Of a stretch of 64,000 nt of DNA, positions 38,898 to 47,964 are shown piece by piece. Within the stretch, counting starts at the first letter, position 1. Each line of letters opens with the position of its first letter. The translations under genes were made by a program, and so were the position numbers. The stretch lies in NCBI RefSeq assembly GCF_049801055.1, contig NZ_JBNAGF010000010.1, positions 1 to 64,000 of the forward strand, given 5' to 3'. The stretch comes from JBNAGF01 sp049801055. Its GTDB lineage: Bacteria > Pseudomonadota > Alphaproteobacteria > Rhodobacterales > Rhodobacteraceae. The notes beneath the pieces are model-generated. The model had not been told where the DNA came from. It saw only the letters and a list, made by a program, of their open reading frames with translations, and ran no database searches.

Positions 38898-39299
38898 ATG
38901 AGTGACAATCCGAAGAATTCAGGCGTCTGGAAGAAGGCGGCTCTAGGCGGTGCCGGAACGGCAGTGGTTGCTACTCTGATCGGGTCCGGACTTGGGACTG
39001 CCGCTGTGGTGGGGCTCGCCGTTACCGGCGGGATTGGCTTCATGCTGGGTCGCCGGCAGGACGAAAGCGCTTCCTCAGTTGAACCCCAACCGGCGGCAGC
39101 TCCCGCCGCAGAACCTGCGGCTCCGGAAGGTGACACCGTAGCTGCGGCTGCCGAGACGCCCGCCGATCCGGCTCCCGAACCGACGCCGGCTGAGGCGACG
39201 CAACCGATTTCTGCCAGTTCGCTGGTCAAACCCTCAACTCCTTTGCCGGGGCAAGCTGATCTGGCCGCGCGCAAGGGAAGCTGGAAGTACGAAGGATAG
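38898..39299 (+). CDS. Membrane-anchored Ala/Pro-rich protein of unknown function
   Basis: A 133-residue protein with a glycine-rich hydrophobic hairpin at about 14-50 (GGAGTAVVATLIGSGLGTAA), a long Ala/Pro/Glu low-complexity stretch (55-100) and a short C-terminal motif with PLPGQADLAARKGSWKY. It lies 32 bases after nuoE. The C-terminal ARKG motif recalls the segment just before the HhH domain in NuoE, hinting at a shared ancestry or a lost HhH domain. Function unknown. Confidence 0.65.
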   Translation: MSDNPKNSGVWKKAALGGAGTAVVATLIGSGLGTAAVVGLAVTGGIGFMLGRRQDESASSVEPQPAAAPAAEPAAPEGDTVAAAAETPADPAPEPTPAEATQPISASSLVKPSTPLPGQADLAARKGSWKYEG

Positions 39300-39337
39300 G
39301 GTCCGGCGTTTCACGCTGGGCCGAAAGCTAGGAACAC

Positions 39338-39589
39338 ATGGGCAGCAAGCCGGAACAGAACGTCGCCGCGCAGGATCGTGATGCGATGATCGCCCGAAAG
39401 GGGCGCCATGTATCGCTGGTGATCGCCGGCGCAATGGTCCTGTGGCTTGGAGCCCAGTGGCTGGGTGGAGCAATGGGGCTGCCGGGACGGTATGCACTTT
39501 TGTTCGATTTCGCCGCTCTCGCCGCGCTGATCTATGCGTTGGTCAATATCTATCAACTCTGGCGTCTGCGCCAGAACAGCCAAGGGTAG
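39338..39589 (+). CDS. DUF5337-like two-helix membrane protein
   Basis: An 83-residue protein with a charged N terminus (DRDAMIARKGRHVSL), two transmembrane helices (about 27-44 and 52-74) and a short basic end (WRLRQN). The pattern matches my recollection of DUF5337, a small family found next to nuoF in Rhodobacterales. It begins 38 bases after the previous gene and ends six bases before nuoF, so it is likely coexpressed with complex I. Function unknown. Confidence 0.7.
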   Translation: MGSKPEQNVAAQDRDAMIARKGRHVSLVIAGAMVLWLGAQWLGGAMGLPGRYALLFDFAALAALIYALVNIYQLWRLRQNSQG

Positions 39590-39595
39590 GCAGAC

Positions 39596-40891
39596 ATGCT
39601 GAAGGATCAGGACCGGATCTTTACCAACCTCTACGGGATGCATGATCGCACGCTGAAAGGTGCGCGGGCGCGCGGCCATTGGGACGGCACCTCCGGGATC
39701 ATCGAAAAAGGACGGGACTGGATCATTCAGACGATGAAGGATTCGGGCCTTCGTGGTCGTGGTGGCGCCGGTTTTCCGACCGGTTTAAAATGGTCGTTCA
39801 TGCCCAAGGAAAGTGATGGCCGGCCCGCCTATCTGGTGGTGAATGCAGACGAGTCCGAACCGGGCACCTGTAAAGACCGGGAAATCATGCGCCACGATCC
39901 GCACACGCTGATCGAAGGCTGTCTGATCGCCTCCTTCGCGATGGGAGCGAACACCTGCTACATCTACATTCGGGGCGAATACATCCGCGAGCGCGAGGCG
40001 CTTCAGGCCGCCATCGACGAGGCGTATGACGCCGGGCTGCTGGGCAAGAATGCCGCCGGATCGGGTTGGGATTTCGATCTGTTCGTGCATCACGGCGCAG
40101 GGGCCTATATCTGTGGCGAGGAAACCGCGCTGATCGAAAGTCTCGAAGGGAAGAAGGGCATGCCGCGCATGAAGCCGCCTTTCCCTGCAGGCGCCGGGCT
40201 TTATGGCTGTCCGACTACGGTCAACAACGTGGAATCCATCGCGGTCGTGCCGACGATCCTGCGAAGGGGGGCCGACTGGTTCGCCGGGTTTGGTCGCCCG
40301 AACAATGCCGGTACCAAGCTCTATGGCATTTCCGGGCATGTGAATAACCCCTGCGTTGTCGAAGAAGCGATGTCGATCCCGTTCGAGGAACTTATCGAAA
40401 AGCATTGCGGCGGCATTCGTGGTGGATGGGGCAACCTGTTGGCGGTAATCCCCGGTGGTTCGTCCGTGCCCTGCGTGCGCGGAGAGAACATGCGCGATGC
40501 GGTGATGGATTTTGACGCGTTGCGCGACGTTGGCTCTTCACTGGGGACTGCCGCGGTGATCGTGATGGACAAGCAGACCGACATCATCAAGGCGATCTGG
40601 AGGCTCAGCAAGTTCTACAAGCACGAAAGCTGTGGCCAGTGCACGCCCTGTCGCGAAGGCACCGGCTGGATGATGCGGGTGATGGACCGTCTGGTGAAGG
40701 GCGAGGCCGAGATCGAAGAGATCGACATGCTGTTTGACGTGACCAAGCAGGTCGAAGGTCACACGATCTGTGCGCTGGGCGATGCAGCTGCCTGGCCGAT
40801 CCAGGGCCTGATCCGCAACTTCCGCGAGGAGATCGAAGATCGCATCAAGGCTCAGAAATCGGGCCGCATGGGTGCGATGGCAGCGGAGTAA
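39596..40891 (+). CDS. nuoF: NADH-quinone oxidoreductase subunit F
   Basis: The 51-kDa NADH- and FMN-binding subunit. Residues 51-66 ([16 protein letters not shown]) and [19 protein letters not shown] form the FMN/NADH site; cluster N3 ligands are Cys346, Cys349 and Cys352 (CGQCTPC) plus a Cys near 392. 431 residues is normal. AGGCAG precedes the ATG. Confidence 0.97.
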   Translation: MLKDQDRIFTNLYGMHDRTLKGARARGHWDGTSGIIEKGRDWIIQTMKDSGLRGRGGAGFPTGLKWSFMPKESDGRPAYLVVNADESEPGTCKDREIMRHDPHTLIEGCLIASFAMGANTCYIYIRGEYIREREALQAAIDEAYDAGLLGKNAAGSGWDFDLFVHHGAGAYICGEETALIESLEGKKGMPRMKPPFPAGAGLYGCPTTVNNVESIAVVPTILRRGADWFAGFGRPNNAGTKLYGISGHVNNPCVVEEAMSIPFEELIEKHCGGIRGGWGNLLAVIPGGSSVPCVRGENMRDAVMDFDALRDVGSSLGTAAVIVMDKQTDIIKAIWRLSKFYKHESCGQCTPCREGTGWMMRVMDRLVKGEAEIEEIDMLFDVTKQVEGHTICALGDAAAWPIQGLIRNFREEIEDRIKAQKSGRMGAMAAE

Positions 40892-40893
40892 GC

Positions 40894-41313
40894 ATGATGG
40901 AAGCCTTTGCCGCATATTCCCACGCGCTCGCCTCACTGGTGATCTTTACCCTCATCATACTGGCTCTGGCGCCGTTTTCGGCGCTGGCCAAGGGAAACAA
41001 GGGGCTCGCGCCGGGTGCGACACCCGAGCAGGACTATTCAGACAAGGCATACCGGCTTAACCGGGCCCATTTGAACGGAACCGAAACCCTTCCTGCCTTT
41101 GCTATTACGACGATTGTGGCGATGCTCGCAGGCGCCAGTCCGTTCTGGGTGAACTTTCTGGCCTCGGCTGTGCTGGTGTCGCGGATCGCGATGCTGGTCG
41201 TCCATCTACAAGGAATTGGCAAACCTCACAGCGGAGCGCGTTCAGTCTTTTATGTTCTGGGCTGGCTCTGCATGGTCGTCCTTTCCGTAATGGCATTGGT
41301 GGCAATCCTGTGA
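40894..41313 (+). CDS. MAPEG-family membrane protein
   Basis: A 139-residue protein with four predicted helices and the MAPEG-type pattern (NRAHLNGTETLPAFAI, then SRIAMLVVHLQGIG and PHSGARSVFYVLGW). MAPEG proteins include microsomal glutathione transferases and peroxidases; the Arg and Asn/Glu residues of the first motif are present. It starts two bases after nuoF and is coupled to the next gene (GTGA). A link to complex I, perhaps detoxification of lipid peroxides or quinone products, is inference from position only. Confidence 0.8.
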   Translation: MMEAFAAYSHALASLVIFTLIILALAPFSALAKGNKGLAPGATPEQDYSDKAYRLNRAHLNGTETLPAFAITTIVAMLAGASPFWVNFLASAVLVSRIAMLVVHLQGIGKPHSGARSVFYVLGWLCMVVLSVMALVAIL

Positions 41314-41813
41314 GCGGGCCTGCCGGATATCACCTCGCAGAGCTCAATGTGGGCCGCCTGCTGGCGTCGACCGAAGATCCGCGCGTGGCCGAGTTCATGG
41401 AAAATCTCGACCGGGTGAATGGCTTGGGCAAGCGGATGCCGGGTTTTGTCTGGATGATGGAAGGATCGGGAGAGCCGGGGACCGGCAATACCGAGAACGC
41501 CATTGGCGATGATCCGCAATTCGTGGCCAACCTTACGGTCTGGGAGAACGTAGAGTGTCTGGAACACTTTGTCTGGGGTACCATCCACAAGCAGTTCTAT
41601 GAGCGCCGTCAGGAATGGTTCGAAGTGCTCGGCGACCAGCATTTCGTGATGTGGTGGGTGCCGGAAGGACATCACCCAACGCTGGATGAAGCCCTGGAAC
41701 GGCTGGAACACCGAAAATCTGGCGGTGACAGCGAGCATGCATTCGGCTGGGCTTATCTTGAGGCCGCAAGTCGGTGGCGCAATCACGGATGCACTGTGGA
41801 GGCCGCGGAATAG
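41310..41813 (+). CDS. DUF3291 domain protein
   Basis: A 167-residue soluble protein with the DUF3291 pattern: YHLAELNVGRLLAS at the start, ENLDRVNGLGKRMPGFVW, then WENVECLEHFVWGTIHKQFY and the late FVMWWVPEGHHPTLDEALERL. The fold is probably a dimeric alpha-beta barrel like the monooxygenase/EthD group. The GTG start overlaps the MAPEG gene (GTGA), so the pair is probably made together. Confidence 0.8.
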   Translation: MSGPAGYHLAELNVGRLLASTEDPRVAEFMENLDRVNGLGKRMPGFVWMMEGSGEPGTGNTENAIGDDPQFVANLTVWENVECLEHFVWGTIHKQFYERRQEWFEVLGDQHFVMWWVPEGHHPTLDEALERLEHRKSGGDSEHAFGWAYLEAASRWRNHGCTVEAAE

Positions 41814-41814
41814 C

Positions 41815-42159
41815 ATGAAAACCCAATTGACACTGGCTGCGGCGGCACTGGTCTTGGCGGGCACGCTTGGATGCACGCGCCCTGAGAACCGCGTTCTGTT
41901 TGACGGATTGTATTTCCCGAGCAAATCGAAAGCCGTGGACAAGAAAGTTTCGCGCGCCGAGTTCACCGCCACAGTGAACAAGGTCTCACAGTCTTTCGAC
42001 TCCGCGCGCAAAGCGGCGGAGTATGAGGGTATTCGTTACTGCATCGTCAACTACGGCACTTCACGGATTGACTGGCTCGTCGGTCCGGACACCGATCCTG
42101 CCCAATTGAGGATCGAGAAGGACTCGCTGACCTATCAGGGGACATGCAAGTCGGTATGA
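41815..42159 (+). CDS. Small lipoprotein in the nuo operon
   Basis: A 114-residue protein with a lipoprotein signal MKTQLTLAAAALVLAGTLGC (lipidated Cys20). The mature part contains VLFDGLYFPSKSKAVDKKVS and RYCIVNYGTSRIDW. It should face the periplasm. It begins one base after the DUF3291 stop. I know no functional assignment. Confidence 0.72.
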   Translation: MKTQLTLAAAALVLAGTLGCTRPENRVLFDGLYFPSKSKAVDKKVSRAEFTATVNKVSQSFDSARKAAEYEGIRYCIVNYGTSRIDWLVGPDTDPAQLRIEKDSLTYQGTCKSV

Positions 42160-42223
42160 GCGGAACAATGACATATGCCCACAGACCACGAGGCGCGTTA
42201 TTGCATAGCGCCCGGCGGTTCAG

Positions 42224-42246
42224 CCGTTCTGGAGTTGCCAGAACGG
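42224..42246 (+). promoter_or_regulatory. Perfect hairpin in the intergenic mRNA before the DUF5333 gene
   Basis: CCGTTCTGG-AGTTG-CCAGAACGG forms a perfect 9-bp stem with a 5-base loop in the 98-base gap 42160-42257. No T-run follows; the AAAGGG ribosome-binding site comes directly after. It is therefore more likely a processing, stability or translation-control element than a terminator. Confidence 0.5.
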
Positions 42247-42257
42247 AAAGGGATGTC

Positions 42258-42680
42258 ATGTTTCAGAACAGTTTTCGATTGCCGGCATTGGCGGTTTTGG
42301 CCTTGGCGCTGGCGTTTGCCACAACAGGGGCTGCCGCCAAGACACCGATGCGCGATGTACCGGAGATTGCCGACGGTATTTTCACGATCGTGGTTGCCAA
42401 TCAGATCCGCCGCAAATGCGATGATATCGACGGACGCTTGTTCAAGGGGATTGGCGAAATTCGCCGGCTGCGCGCGCGCGCCAACGAGCTTGGCTATTCC
42501 GACACTGAAATTCGCGCGGTGCTCGATTCTGACGCGGAAAAGGCGCGGATGATCGAGCGCGGAAAGAAATACATGGCCCAGAAGGGGCTGAACTACGACA
42601 CGCCGGGTGATCTCTGCAAGCTTGGCCGGCTGGAAATTCAGAATAACAGCGCGATTGGCGCGCTTTTGAGGGCGAAATAG
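42258..42680 (+). CDS. DUF5333-like exported protein
   Basis: A 140-residue protein with a cleavable signal (about 1-27, ending in TTGAAA) and a helical mature domain: MRDVPEIADGIFTIVVAN, then RKCDDIDGRLFKGIGEIRRL, LGYSDTEIRAVLDSDAEKAR and DLCKLGRLEI. Two cysteines in the mature part could form a disulfide. This matches my recollection of DUF5333, a family of exported Rhodobacterales proteins. An in-frame ATG at 42156, overlapping the previous stop (ATGA), would add 34 residues before the signal and is less likely. It ends three bases before nuoG. Confidence 0.75.
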   Translation: MFQNSFRLPALAVLALALAFATTGAAAKTPMRDVPEIADGIFTIVVANQIRRKCDDIDGRLFKGIGEIRRLRARANELGYSDTEIRAVLDSDAEKARMIERGKKYMAQKGLNYDTPGDLCKLGRLEIQNNSAIGALLRAK

Positions 42681-42683
42681 ATC

Positions 42684-44705
42684 ATGTCTGACCTTCGCAA
42701 GATCAATATCGACGGTACCGAGATCGAAGTGGACGGGGCAATGACCCTGATTCAGGCCTGCGAGGTTGCAGGTGTTGAGGTGCCGCGATTCTGCTATCAT
42801 GAGCGGCTTTCGATTGCCGGCAACTGCCGCATGTGCCTTGTCGAGGTCGTGGGCGGCCCTCCGAAGCCTGCCGCGTCCTGTGCCATGCAGGTGCGGGATT
42901 TGCGCCCCGGTCCGGAAGGGCAGGCCCCCGAGGTCAAGACCAACTCGCCGATGGTCAAAAAAGCGCGCGAGGGCGTGATGGAGTTCATGCTGATCAACCA
43001 TCCGCTGGATTGCCCGATCTGCGATCAGGGTGGCGAGTGCGATCTACAGGATCAGGCGATGGCTTACGGGCTGTCTGGCACCCGTTTCAAGGAAGCAAAG
43101 CGGGCGGTGGACGATCTCGATCTCGGGCCGCTTGTCTCGACGGCGATGACCCGCTGTATCTCTTGCACCCGCTGCGTGCGTTTCACTACCGAAGTGGCGG
43201 GCATCAACCAGATGGGTCAGACCGGGCGCGGCGAAGATGCCGAGATCACCTCCTATCTGAACCAGACATTGGATTCGAACCTGCAAGGCAACATCATCGA
43301 CCTGTGCCCGGTTGGTGCGCTGACCAGCAAACCTTATGCCTTCACGGCGCGTCCATGGGAACTGACCAAGACCGAAAGCATCGACGTGATGGATGCCCTT
43401 GGTTCAAACATCCGCGTGGACACCAAGGGGCGCGAAGTGATGAGAGTGCTGCCGCGCAATCATGACGGTGTGAACGAAGAGTGGATCTCGGACAAGACCC
43501 GTTTCATCTGGGATGGTTTGCGCCGGCAGAGGCTCGACCAACCCTATGTGCGCGAGAACGGCAAGCTGCGTCCGGCAAACTGGGCCGAGGCGCTGGGCAT
43601 TGCTGCCAAGGCGTTGAAAACCGCCAAAAGACCTGCGGGTCTGGTGGGCGACCTTGCACCTGTCGAGGCCGCTTTTGCGTTGAAACAGTTGATTGAGGGG
43701 CAGGGCGGTATCGTCGAATGCCGAACCGACGGAGCACGCCTGCCGGCGGGAAATCGGGGCGCCTATGCAGGAACGGCCAGTATTGAGGATATCGACAGCG
43801 CCGAACGGATCCTTTTGATCGGCACGGATCCGAGAAACGAGGCGCCGGTTCTGAATGCCCGAATTCGCAAAGCTTGGATTGCAGGGGCCGAGGTAGCGCT
43901 GGTCGGTCCGGCCGTCGATCTTACCTACGACTATCATCACATGGGAGATGACCGCGACGCACTGCAAAAGGTTGTCGATTTGGGTGGCTCCGAAGACATC
44001 AAGGGCAAACGTTCGCTGGTCATCGTCGGGCAGGGTGCTTTGCAGGAAGCAGACGGTGCGGCTGTTTTGGCAGCAGCGCAAGCCATTGCATCCAATACAG
44101 AAAGCGGGTTTCTGATGCTTCATACCGCTGCTTCGCGTGTTGGAGCGATGGACGTGGATGCGACCAATGAGGGCGGCATGGATTCGGTCGGCGAGGCTGA
44201 CGTCATCTACAACCTTGGCGCTGACGAAGTGGAGATCGGCGACGGTTCCTTTGTGATCTACCAAGGTAGCCACGGCGACCGGGGTGCTCATCGCGCGGAC
44301 GTGATCCTGCCGGGCGCTGCCTACACGGAAGAAAGCGGTCTTTTCGTCAACACCGAAGGCCGCCCACAACTCGCGCAGCGCGCTGGATTCGCCCCGGGAG
44401 AAGCCAAGGAAAACTGGGCAATCCTCCGGGCTTTGTCGTCCGAACTGGACGCCGTTCTGCCCTATGACTCGCTTGCGCAACTGAGGCAGGCACTGGTCAA
44501 GGCCGTCCCGCACCTGGGCCGTATCGATGAGGTTTTGGAAAACGCAGTGACCCTGCTCGAGGCTGGTCCGCTTGGCAAGGCCAGTTTTCGTCCGGCGATC
44601 CGGGATTTCTACCTGAGCAACCCGATCGCCCGGGCCTCAGAGTTGATGGCAGAGCTTTCTTCTGCGGCAAAGGCGCGTGACAACGGGAAGATCGCCGCCG
44701 AATGA
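42684..44705 (+). CDS. nuoG: NADH-quinone oxidoreductase subunit G
   Basis: The 75-kDa subunit holding three to four iron-sulfur clusters. N1b ligands are Cys37, Cys48, Cys51 and Cys66; N5 uses His106, Cys110, Cys113 and Cys119 ([14 protein letters not shown]); N4 uses Cys158, Cys161, Cys164 and a Cys near 208 (DLCPVGAL). The C-terminal molybdopterin-oxidoreductase-like domain binds no cofactor. 673 residues is the short, mitochondria-like length. Confidence 0.96.
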   Translation: MSDLRKINIDGTEIEVDGAMTLIQACEVAGVEVPRFCYHERLSIAGNCRMCLVEVVGGPPKPAASCAMQVRDLRPGPEGQAPEVKTNSPMVKKAREGVMEFMLINHPLDCPICDQGGECDLQDQAMAYGLSGTRFKEAKRAVDDLDLGPLVSTAMTRCISCTRCVRFTTEVAGINQMGQTGRGEDAEITSYLNQTLDSNLQGNIIDLCPVGALTSKPYAFTARPWELTKTESIDVMDALGSNIRVDTKGREVMRVLPRNHDGVNEEWISDKTRFIWDGLRRQRLDQPYVRENGKLRPANWAEALGIAAKALKTAKRPAGLVGDLAPVEAAFALKQLIEGQGGIVECRTDGARLPAGNRGAYAGTASIEDIDSAERILLIGTDPRNEAPVLNARIRKAWIAGAEVALVGPAVDLTYDYHHMGDDRDALQKVVDLGGSEDIKGKRSLVIVGQGALQEADGAAVLAAAQAIASNTESGFLMLHTAASRVGAMDVDATNEGGMDSVGEADVIYNLGADEVEIGDGSFVIYQGSHGDRGAHRADVILPGAAYTEESGLFVNTEGRPQLAQRAGFAPGEAKENWAILRALSSELDAVLPYDSLAQLRQALVKAVPHLGRIDEVLENAVTLLEAGPLGKASFRPAIRDFYLSNPIARASELMAELSSAAKARDNGKIAAE

Positions 44706-45091
44706 ACCGATTTGCCCTGATAACCCCGCTGCTGATCGCAGCCTGTGCCGAAACCGGCACGGAAACAGAGGATTTGCCCTTCCTGCCTGAATACATGGGT
44801 GTGGAAACCGCGCTTCTCGAAGGGGATCTGGTACAATTCGACGTTAAAATGAAAGGCGCGCGCGACGGCAAGGACGTAGATGCCTATGCCCAGTGTGCGG
44901 CTGCGCAATATGCGTTGATCCGAGGCTACGGTTTCGCGCGTCATTTGCGCACGCAAGTGAAGGAAAAGGGTGGCGTTTGGAGTGCGGATGCTGTCTACAC
45001 CATCTCGCCATCCCTTCCGGCAGGACTGGAACCTCTCGACGCCGAGGTCGTGGTTCAGAACTGCTCGGCAAACGGAATACCCACGGTGTGA
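44702..45091 (+). CDS. Small lipoprotein coupled to nuoG
   Basis: A 129-residue protein with a short lipoprotein signal, [15 protein letters not shown] (Cys15), then an acidic segment and a mature domain containing [18 protein letters not shown] and a pair of later cysteines (YAQCAAAQ and VVQNCSA). The ATG overlaps the nuoG stop (ATGA). No family recognised. It is the second lipoprotein gene within this operon. Confidence 0.7.
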   Translation: MNRFALITPLLIAACAETGTETEDLPFLPEYMGVETALLEGDLVQFDVKMKGARDGKDVDAYAQCAAAQYALIRGYGFARHLRTQVKEKGGVWSADAVYTISPSLPAGLEPLDAEVVVQNCSANGIPTV

Positions 45092-45097
45092 GGACCT

Positions 45098-46135
45098 ATG
45101 GCTGATTTCTTTAACACCCCCGGCGGCATCGCGGTGCTCATCCTGGCGCAGGTTTTGGCGGTTGTCGCCTTCGTCATGATTTCACTGCTTTTTCTGGTCT
45201 ATGGTGATCGCAAGATCTGGGCCGCGGTGCAGATGCGGCGGGGTCCGAACGTGGTGGGTGTCTATGGCATCCTGCAATCGGTTGCTGATGCGCTGAAATA
45301 CGTGGTCAAAGAGGTGGTCATTCCCGCAGGGTCCGACCGGACCGTGTTCATCCTCGCGCCGCTGACTTCGTTCGTTCTGGCGATGATCGCCTGGGCGGTG
45401 ATCCCGTTCAGTGACGGCTGGGTTCTAAGCGACATCAACGTGGCGATCCTCTATGTCTTCGCGGTCTCCTCGCTTGAGGTCTATGGTGTGATCATGGGCG
45501 GTTGGGCGTCCAACTCGAAATATCCTTTCCTCGGGTCCTTGCGGTCGGCAGCCCAGATGATCTCCTACGAGGTCTCGATCGGTTTGATCATTATTGGTGT
45601 GATCATCTCGACGGGCTCGATGAATTTCGGTGACATCGTGCGCGCGCAGGACGGCAATCTGGGGCTGTTCAACTGGTACTGGCTGCCGCATTTCCCGATG
45701 GTGTTCCTGTTCTTCATCTCGGCGCTGGCCGAAACCAACCGGCCGCCGTTTGACCTGCCCGAAGCGGAATCCGAATTGGTTGCAGGTTATCAGGTGGAGT
45801 ATTCCGCCACACCGTTCCTGCTGTTCATGGCCGGTGAATATATCGCGATCTTCCTCATGTGCGCGCTGACGTCGCTGCTGTTTTTTGGCGGCTGGCTGTC
45901 GCCGATCCCGGGCCTGCCCGACGGCGTGCTCTGGATGGTCGGAAAGATGGCGTTCTTCTTCTTCATCTTCGCAATGGTCAAGGCGATCACCCCGCGTTAC
46001 CGCTATGACCAACTGATGCGGCTGGGCTGGAAAGTCTTCCTGCCCTTCTCGCTGGGATGGGTGGTGTTCGTATCCTTTGCGGCAAAATTCGACTGGTTCT
46101 GGGGTGCATTCGCACGCTGGAGCACGGGGGGCTGA
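45098..46135 (+). CDS. nuoH: NADH-quinone oxidoreductase subunit H
   Basis: Membrane subunit at the junction of the two arms and part of the quinone channel. 345 residues with about eight helices. The conserved cytoplasmic loop [20 protein letters not shown], rich in acidic residues and needed for quinone reduction coupling, is intact, as is [12 protein letters not shown] near the N terminus. Confidence 0.97.
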   Translation: MADFFNTPGGIAVLILAQVLAVVAFVMISLLFLVYGDRKIWAAVQMRRGPNVVGVYGILQSVADALKYVVKEVVIPAGSDRTVFILAPLTSFVLAMIAWAVIPFSDGWVLSDINVAILYVFAVSSLEVYGVIMGGWASNSKYPFLGSLRSAAQMISYEVSIGLIIIGVIISTGSMNFGDIVRAQDGNLGLFNWYWLPHFPMVFLFFISALAETNRPPFDLPEAESELVAGYQVEYSATPFLLFMAGEYIAIFLMCALTSLLFFGGWLSPIPGLPDGVLWMVGKMAFFFFIFAMVKAITPRYRYDQLMRLGWKVFLPFSLGWVVFVSFAAKFDWFWGAFARWSTGG

Positions 46136-46137
46136 TC

Positions 46138-46632
46138 ATGGCAAACATCGACTATACCCGCGCGGCAAAATACTTCCTGCTTCAGGATTTCTGGGCTGGG
46201 ATGAAACTGGGGCTGAAGTACTTCTTTGCGCCGAAGGCCACCCTGAACTACCCGCATGAAAAGGGCCCTCTGTCGCCACGGTTCCGAGGCGAGCATGCGC
46301 TCCGCCGCTACCCTAACGGCGAAGAACGCTGTATCGCCTGCAAGCTCTGCGAGGCGATCTGTCCGGCGCAGGCGATCACCATCGATGCCGAACCGCGCGA
46401 AGATGGCAGCCGCCGCACCACGCGGTATGACATCGACATGACCAAGTGCATCTATTGCGGTTTCTGTCAGGAAGCCTGCCCGGTCGATGCGATTGTCGAG
46501 GGGCCAAATTTCGAGTTTGCCACCGAAACCCGTGAAGAGTTGTTCTATGACAAGGAAAAACTCCTGTCGAACGGCGAACGTTGGGAGGCAGAGATTGCCC
46601 GCAACCTCGAACTGGATGCGCCGTACCGATGA
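46138..46632 (+). CDS. nuoI: NADH-quinone oxidoreductase subunit I
   Basis: The 23-kDa ferredoxin-like subunit with clusters N6a and N6b. Ligands are Cys65, 68, 71, 75 ([11 protein letters not shown]) and Cys104, 107, 110, 114 ([11 protein letters not shown]). From the ATG at 46138 it has 164 residues; it starts two bases after nuoH and overlaps the next gene by four bases. Confidence 0.97.
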   Translation: MANIDYTRAAKYFLLQDFWAGMKLGLKYFFAPKATLNYPHEKGPLSPRFRGEHALRRYPNGEERCIACKLCEAICPAQAITIDAEPREDGSRRTTRYDIDMTKCIYCGFCQEACPVDAIVEGPNFEFATETREELFYDKEKLLSNGERWEAEIARNLELDAPYR

Positions 46633-47051
46633 CAGATGCCCCGAAAAACCCGTTCGAGCTGATGATGCAGCAGGCGCAGGACATGGCCAAGGCCTTCAAC
46701 CCTGCGCTTGAAACCTTTTCGCCCGCCGAGGCCATGAAAGGGTTCGAGGCACTTTGGCCGACCATGCCGAAAGAGGTCATGGAGATGATGTTCGGCAACA
46801 CGGTCAACAAGGACGGGCTGGATGCCAAGACCCGGCTGCTGCTGACACTGGCCGGCCTGACAATGCAGGGCGCACAGGCGGATACGCCCGTGCGCCAGAC
46901 AGTGCGCCACGCGATCGAAGCTGGCGCACGGAAACAGGAGATCGTGGAGACGATCGGTCAGATGTCGGTCTTTGCCGGCATCCCGGCCATGACCCGCGCC
47001 ATGGAACTGGCGCAGGAGGTCATGGGTTCAGACGAGGAAGACGAGACATGA
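46629..47051 (+). CDS. Carboxymuconolactone decarboxylase-family protein lacking cysteine
   Basis: A 140-residue helical protein of the AhpD/CMD type ([19 protein letters not shown], then [20 protein letters not shown] and [15 protein letters not shown]). It has no Cys at all, so it cannot be an AhpD-type peroxidase that uses a C-x-x-C pair. Start and stop are coupled to nuoI and nuoJ, both by ATGA. The N-terminal 50 residues are Met-rich and amphipathic. Role unknown. Confidence 0.78.
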   Translation: MTDAPKNPFELMMQQAQDMAKAFNPALETFSPAEAMKGFEALWPTMPKEVMEMMFGNTVNKDGLDAKTRLLLTLAGLTMQGAQADTPVRQTVRHAIEAGARKQEIVETIGQMSVFAGIPAMTRAMELAQEVMGSDEEDET

Positions 47052-47650
47052 GCGTATTTGCCTTCTACCTCTTCGCCATCAGTGCCATCACCGGCGGGCT
47101 GTTCACCGTTATCAGCCGTCAGCCTGTGCATTCGGTGCTGTGGCTGATCCTGGCCTTCATTTCTTCGGCCGGGCTTTTCGTTCTGCTCGGAGCAGAGTTC
47201 GTCGCGATGCTGCTGATCATCGTCTATGTCGGCGCGGTCATGGTGCTGTTTCTATTCGTGGTGATGATGCTCGATGTGGACTTCGCCGAGTTGAAGGCTG
47301 AAATGGCGCGCTACATGCCGCTGGCTCTTCTGATTGGCCTTGTGATCCTGATGCAGTTCACCATGGCGTTCGGGGTTTGGGAAAGCGCCCATGCCGCCGA
47401 AGAGCTGCGGGCACAAGTGATCCCAACAGACCGGCACAACACTGAGGCGCTCGGCGTCATCCTATACGATCAATACTTCCTTTTGTTCCAGCTGGCGGGC
47501 CTGATCCTGCTGGTGGCCATGATTGGCGCCATCGTGCTGACCCTGCGCCACCGCACCGACATCAAGCGTCAGGACATCATTGCCCAGATGATGCGTGATC
47601 CTGCCCAGGCGATGGAACTCAAGGACGTCAAACCGGGGCAGGGGCTGTAA
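47048..47650 (+). CDS. nuoJ: NADH-quinone oxidoreductase subunit J
   Basis: ND6-like membrane subunit, 200 residues with five helices. The helix with [19 protein letters not shown] is the conserved pi-bulge helix involved in coupling. The ATG at 47048 overlaps the preceding stop by four bases. Confidence 0.95.
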   Translation: MSVFAFYLFAISAITGGLFTVISRQPVHSVLWLILAFISSAGLFVLLGAEFVAMLLIIVYVGAVMVLFLFVVMMLDVDFAELKAEMARYMPLALLIGLVILMQFTMAFGVWESAHAAEELRAQVIPTDRHNTEALGVILYDQYFLLFQLAGLILLVAMIGAIVLTLRHRTDIKRQDIIAQMMRDPAQAMELKDVKPGQGL

Positions 47651-47654
47651 GAGC

Positions 47655-47960
47655 ATGATCGGACTTGAACATTATCTGACGGTCGCGGCGACGCTGTTCG
47701 TCATCGGCATTTTCGGGCTCTTCCTGAACCGCAAGAACGTGATCATCCTGCTGATGAGCATCGAACTGATGCTGTTGGCGGTGAACATCAATCTTGTGGC
47801 CTTCTCGTCTTTCCTCGGGGATCTGGTGGGGCAGGTCTTTACTCTCTTCGTGCTGACCGTCGCCGCAGCCGAGGCTGCCATCGGACTTGCGATCCTGGTC
47901 TGTTTCTTCCGCAATCGCGGAACGATCGACGTCGAAGACATCAACGTGATGAAGGGGTAA
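47655..47960 (+). CDS. nuoK: NADH-quinone oxidoreductase subunit K
   Basis: ND4L-like subunit of 101 residues and three helices. The membrane glutamates of the proton path are visible in [11 protein letters not shown] and [12 protein letters not shown]. The start lies four bases after the nuoJ stop. Confidence 0.96.
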   Translation: MIGLEHYLTVAATLFVIGIFGLFLNRKNVIILLMSIELMLLAVNINLVAFSSFLGDLVGQVFTLFVLTVAAAEAAIGLAILVCFFRNRGTIDVEDINVMKG

Positions 47961-47964
47961 CCAG

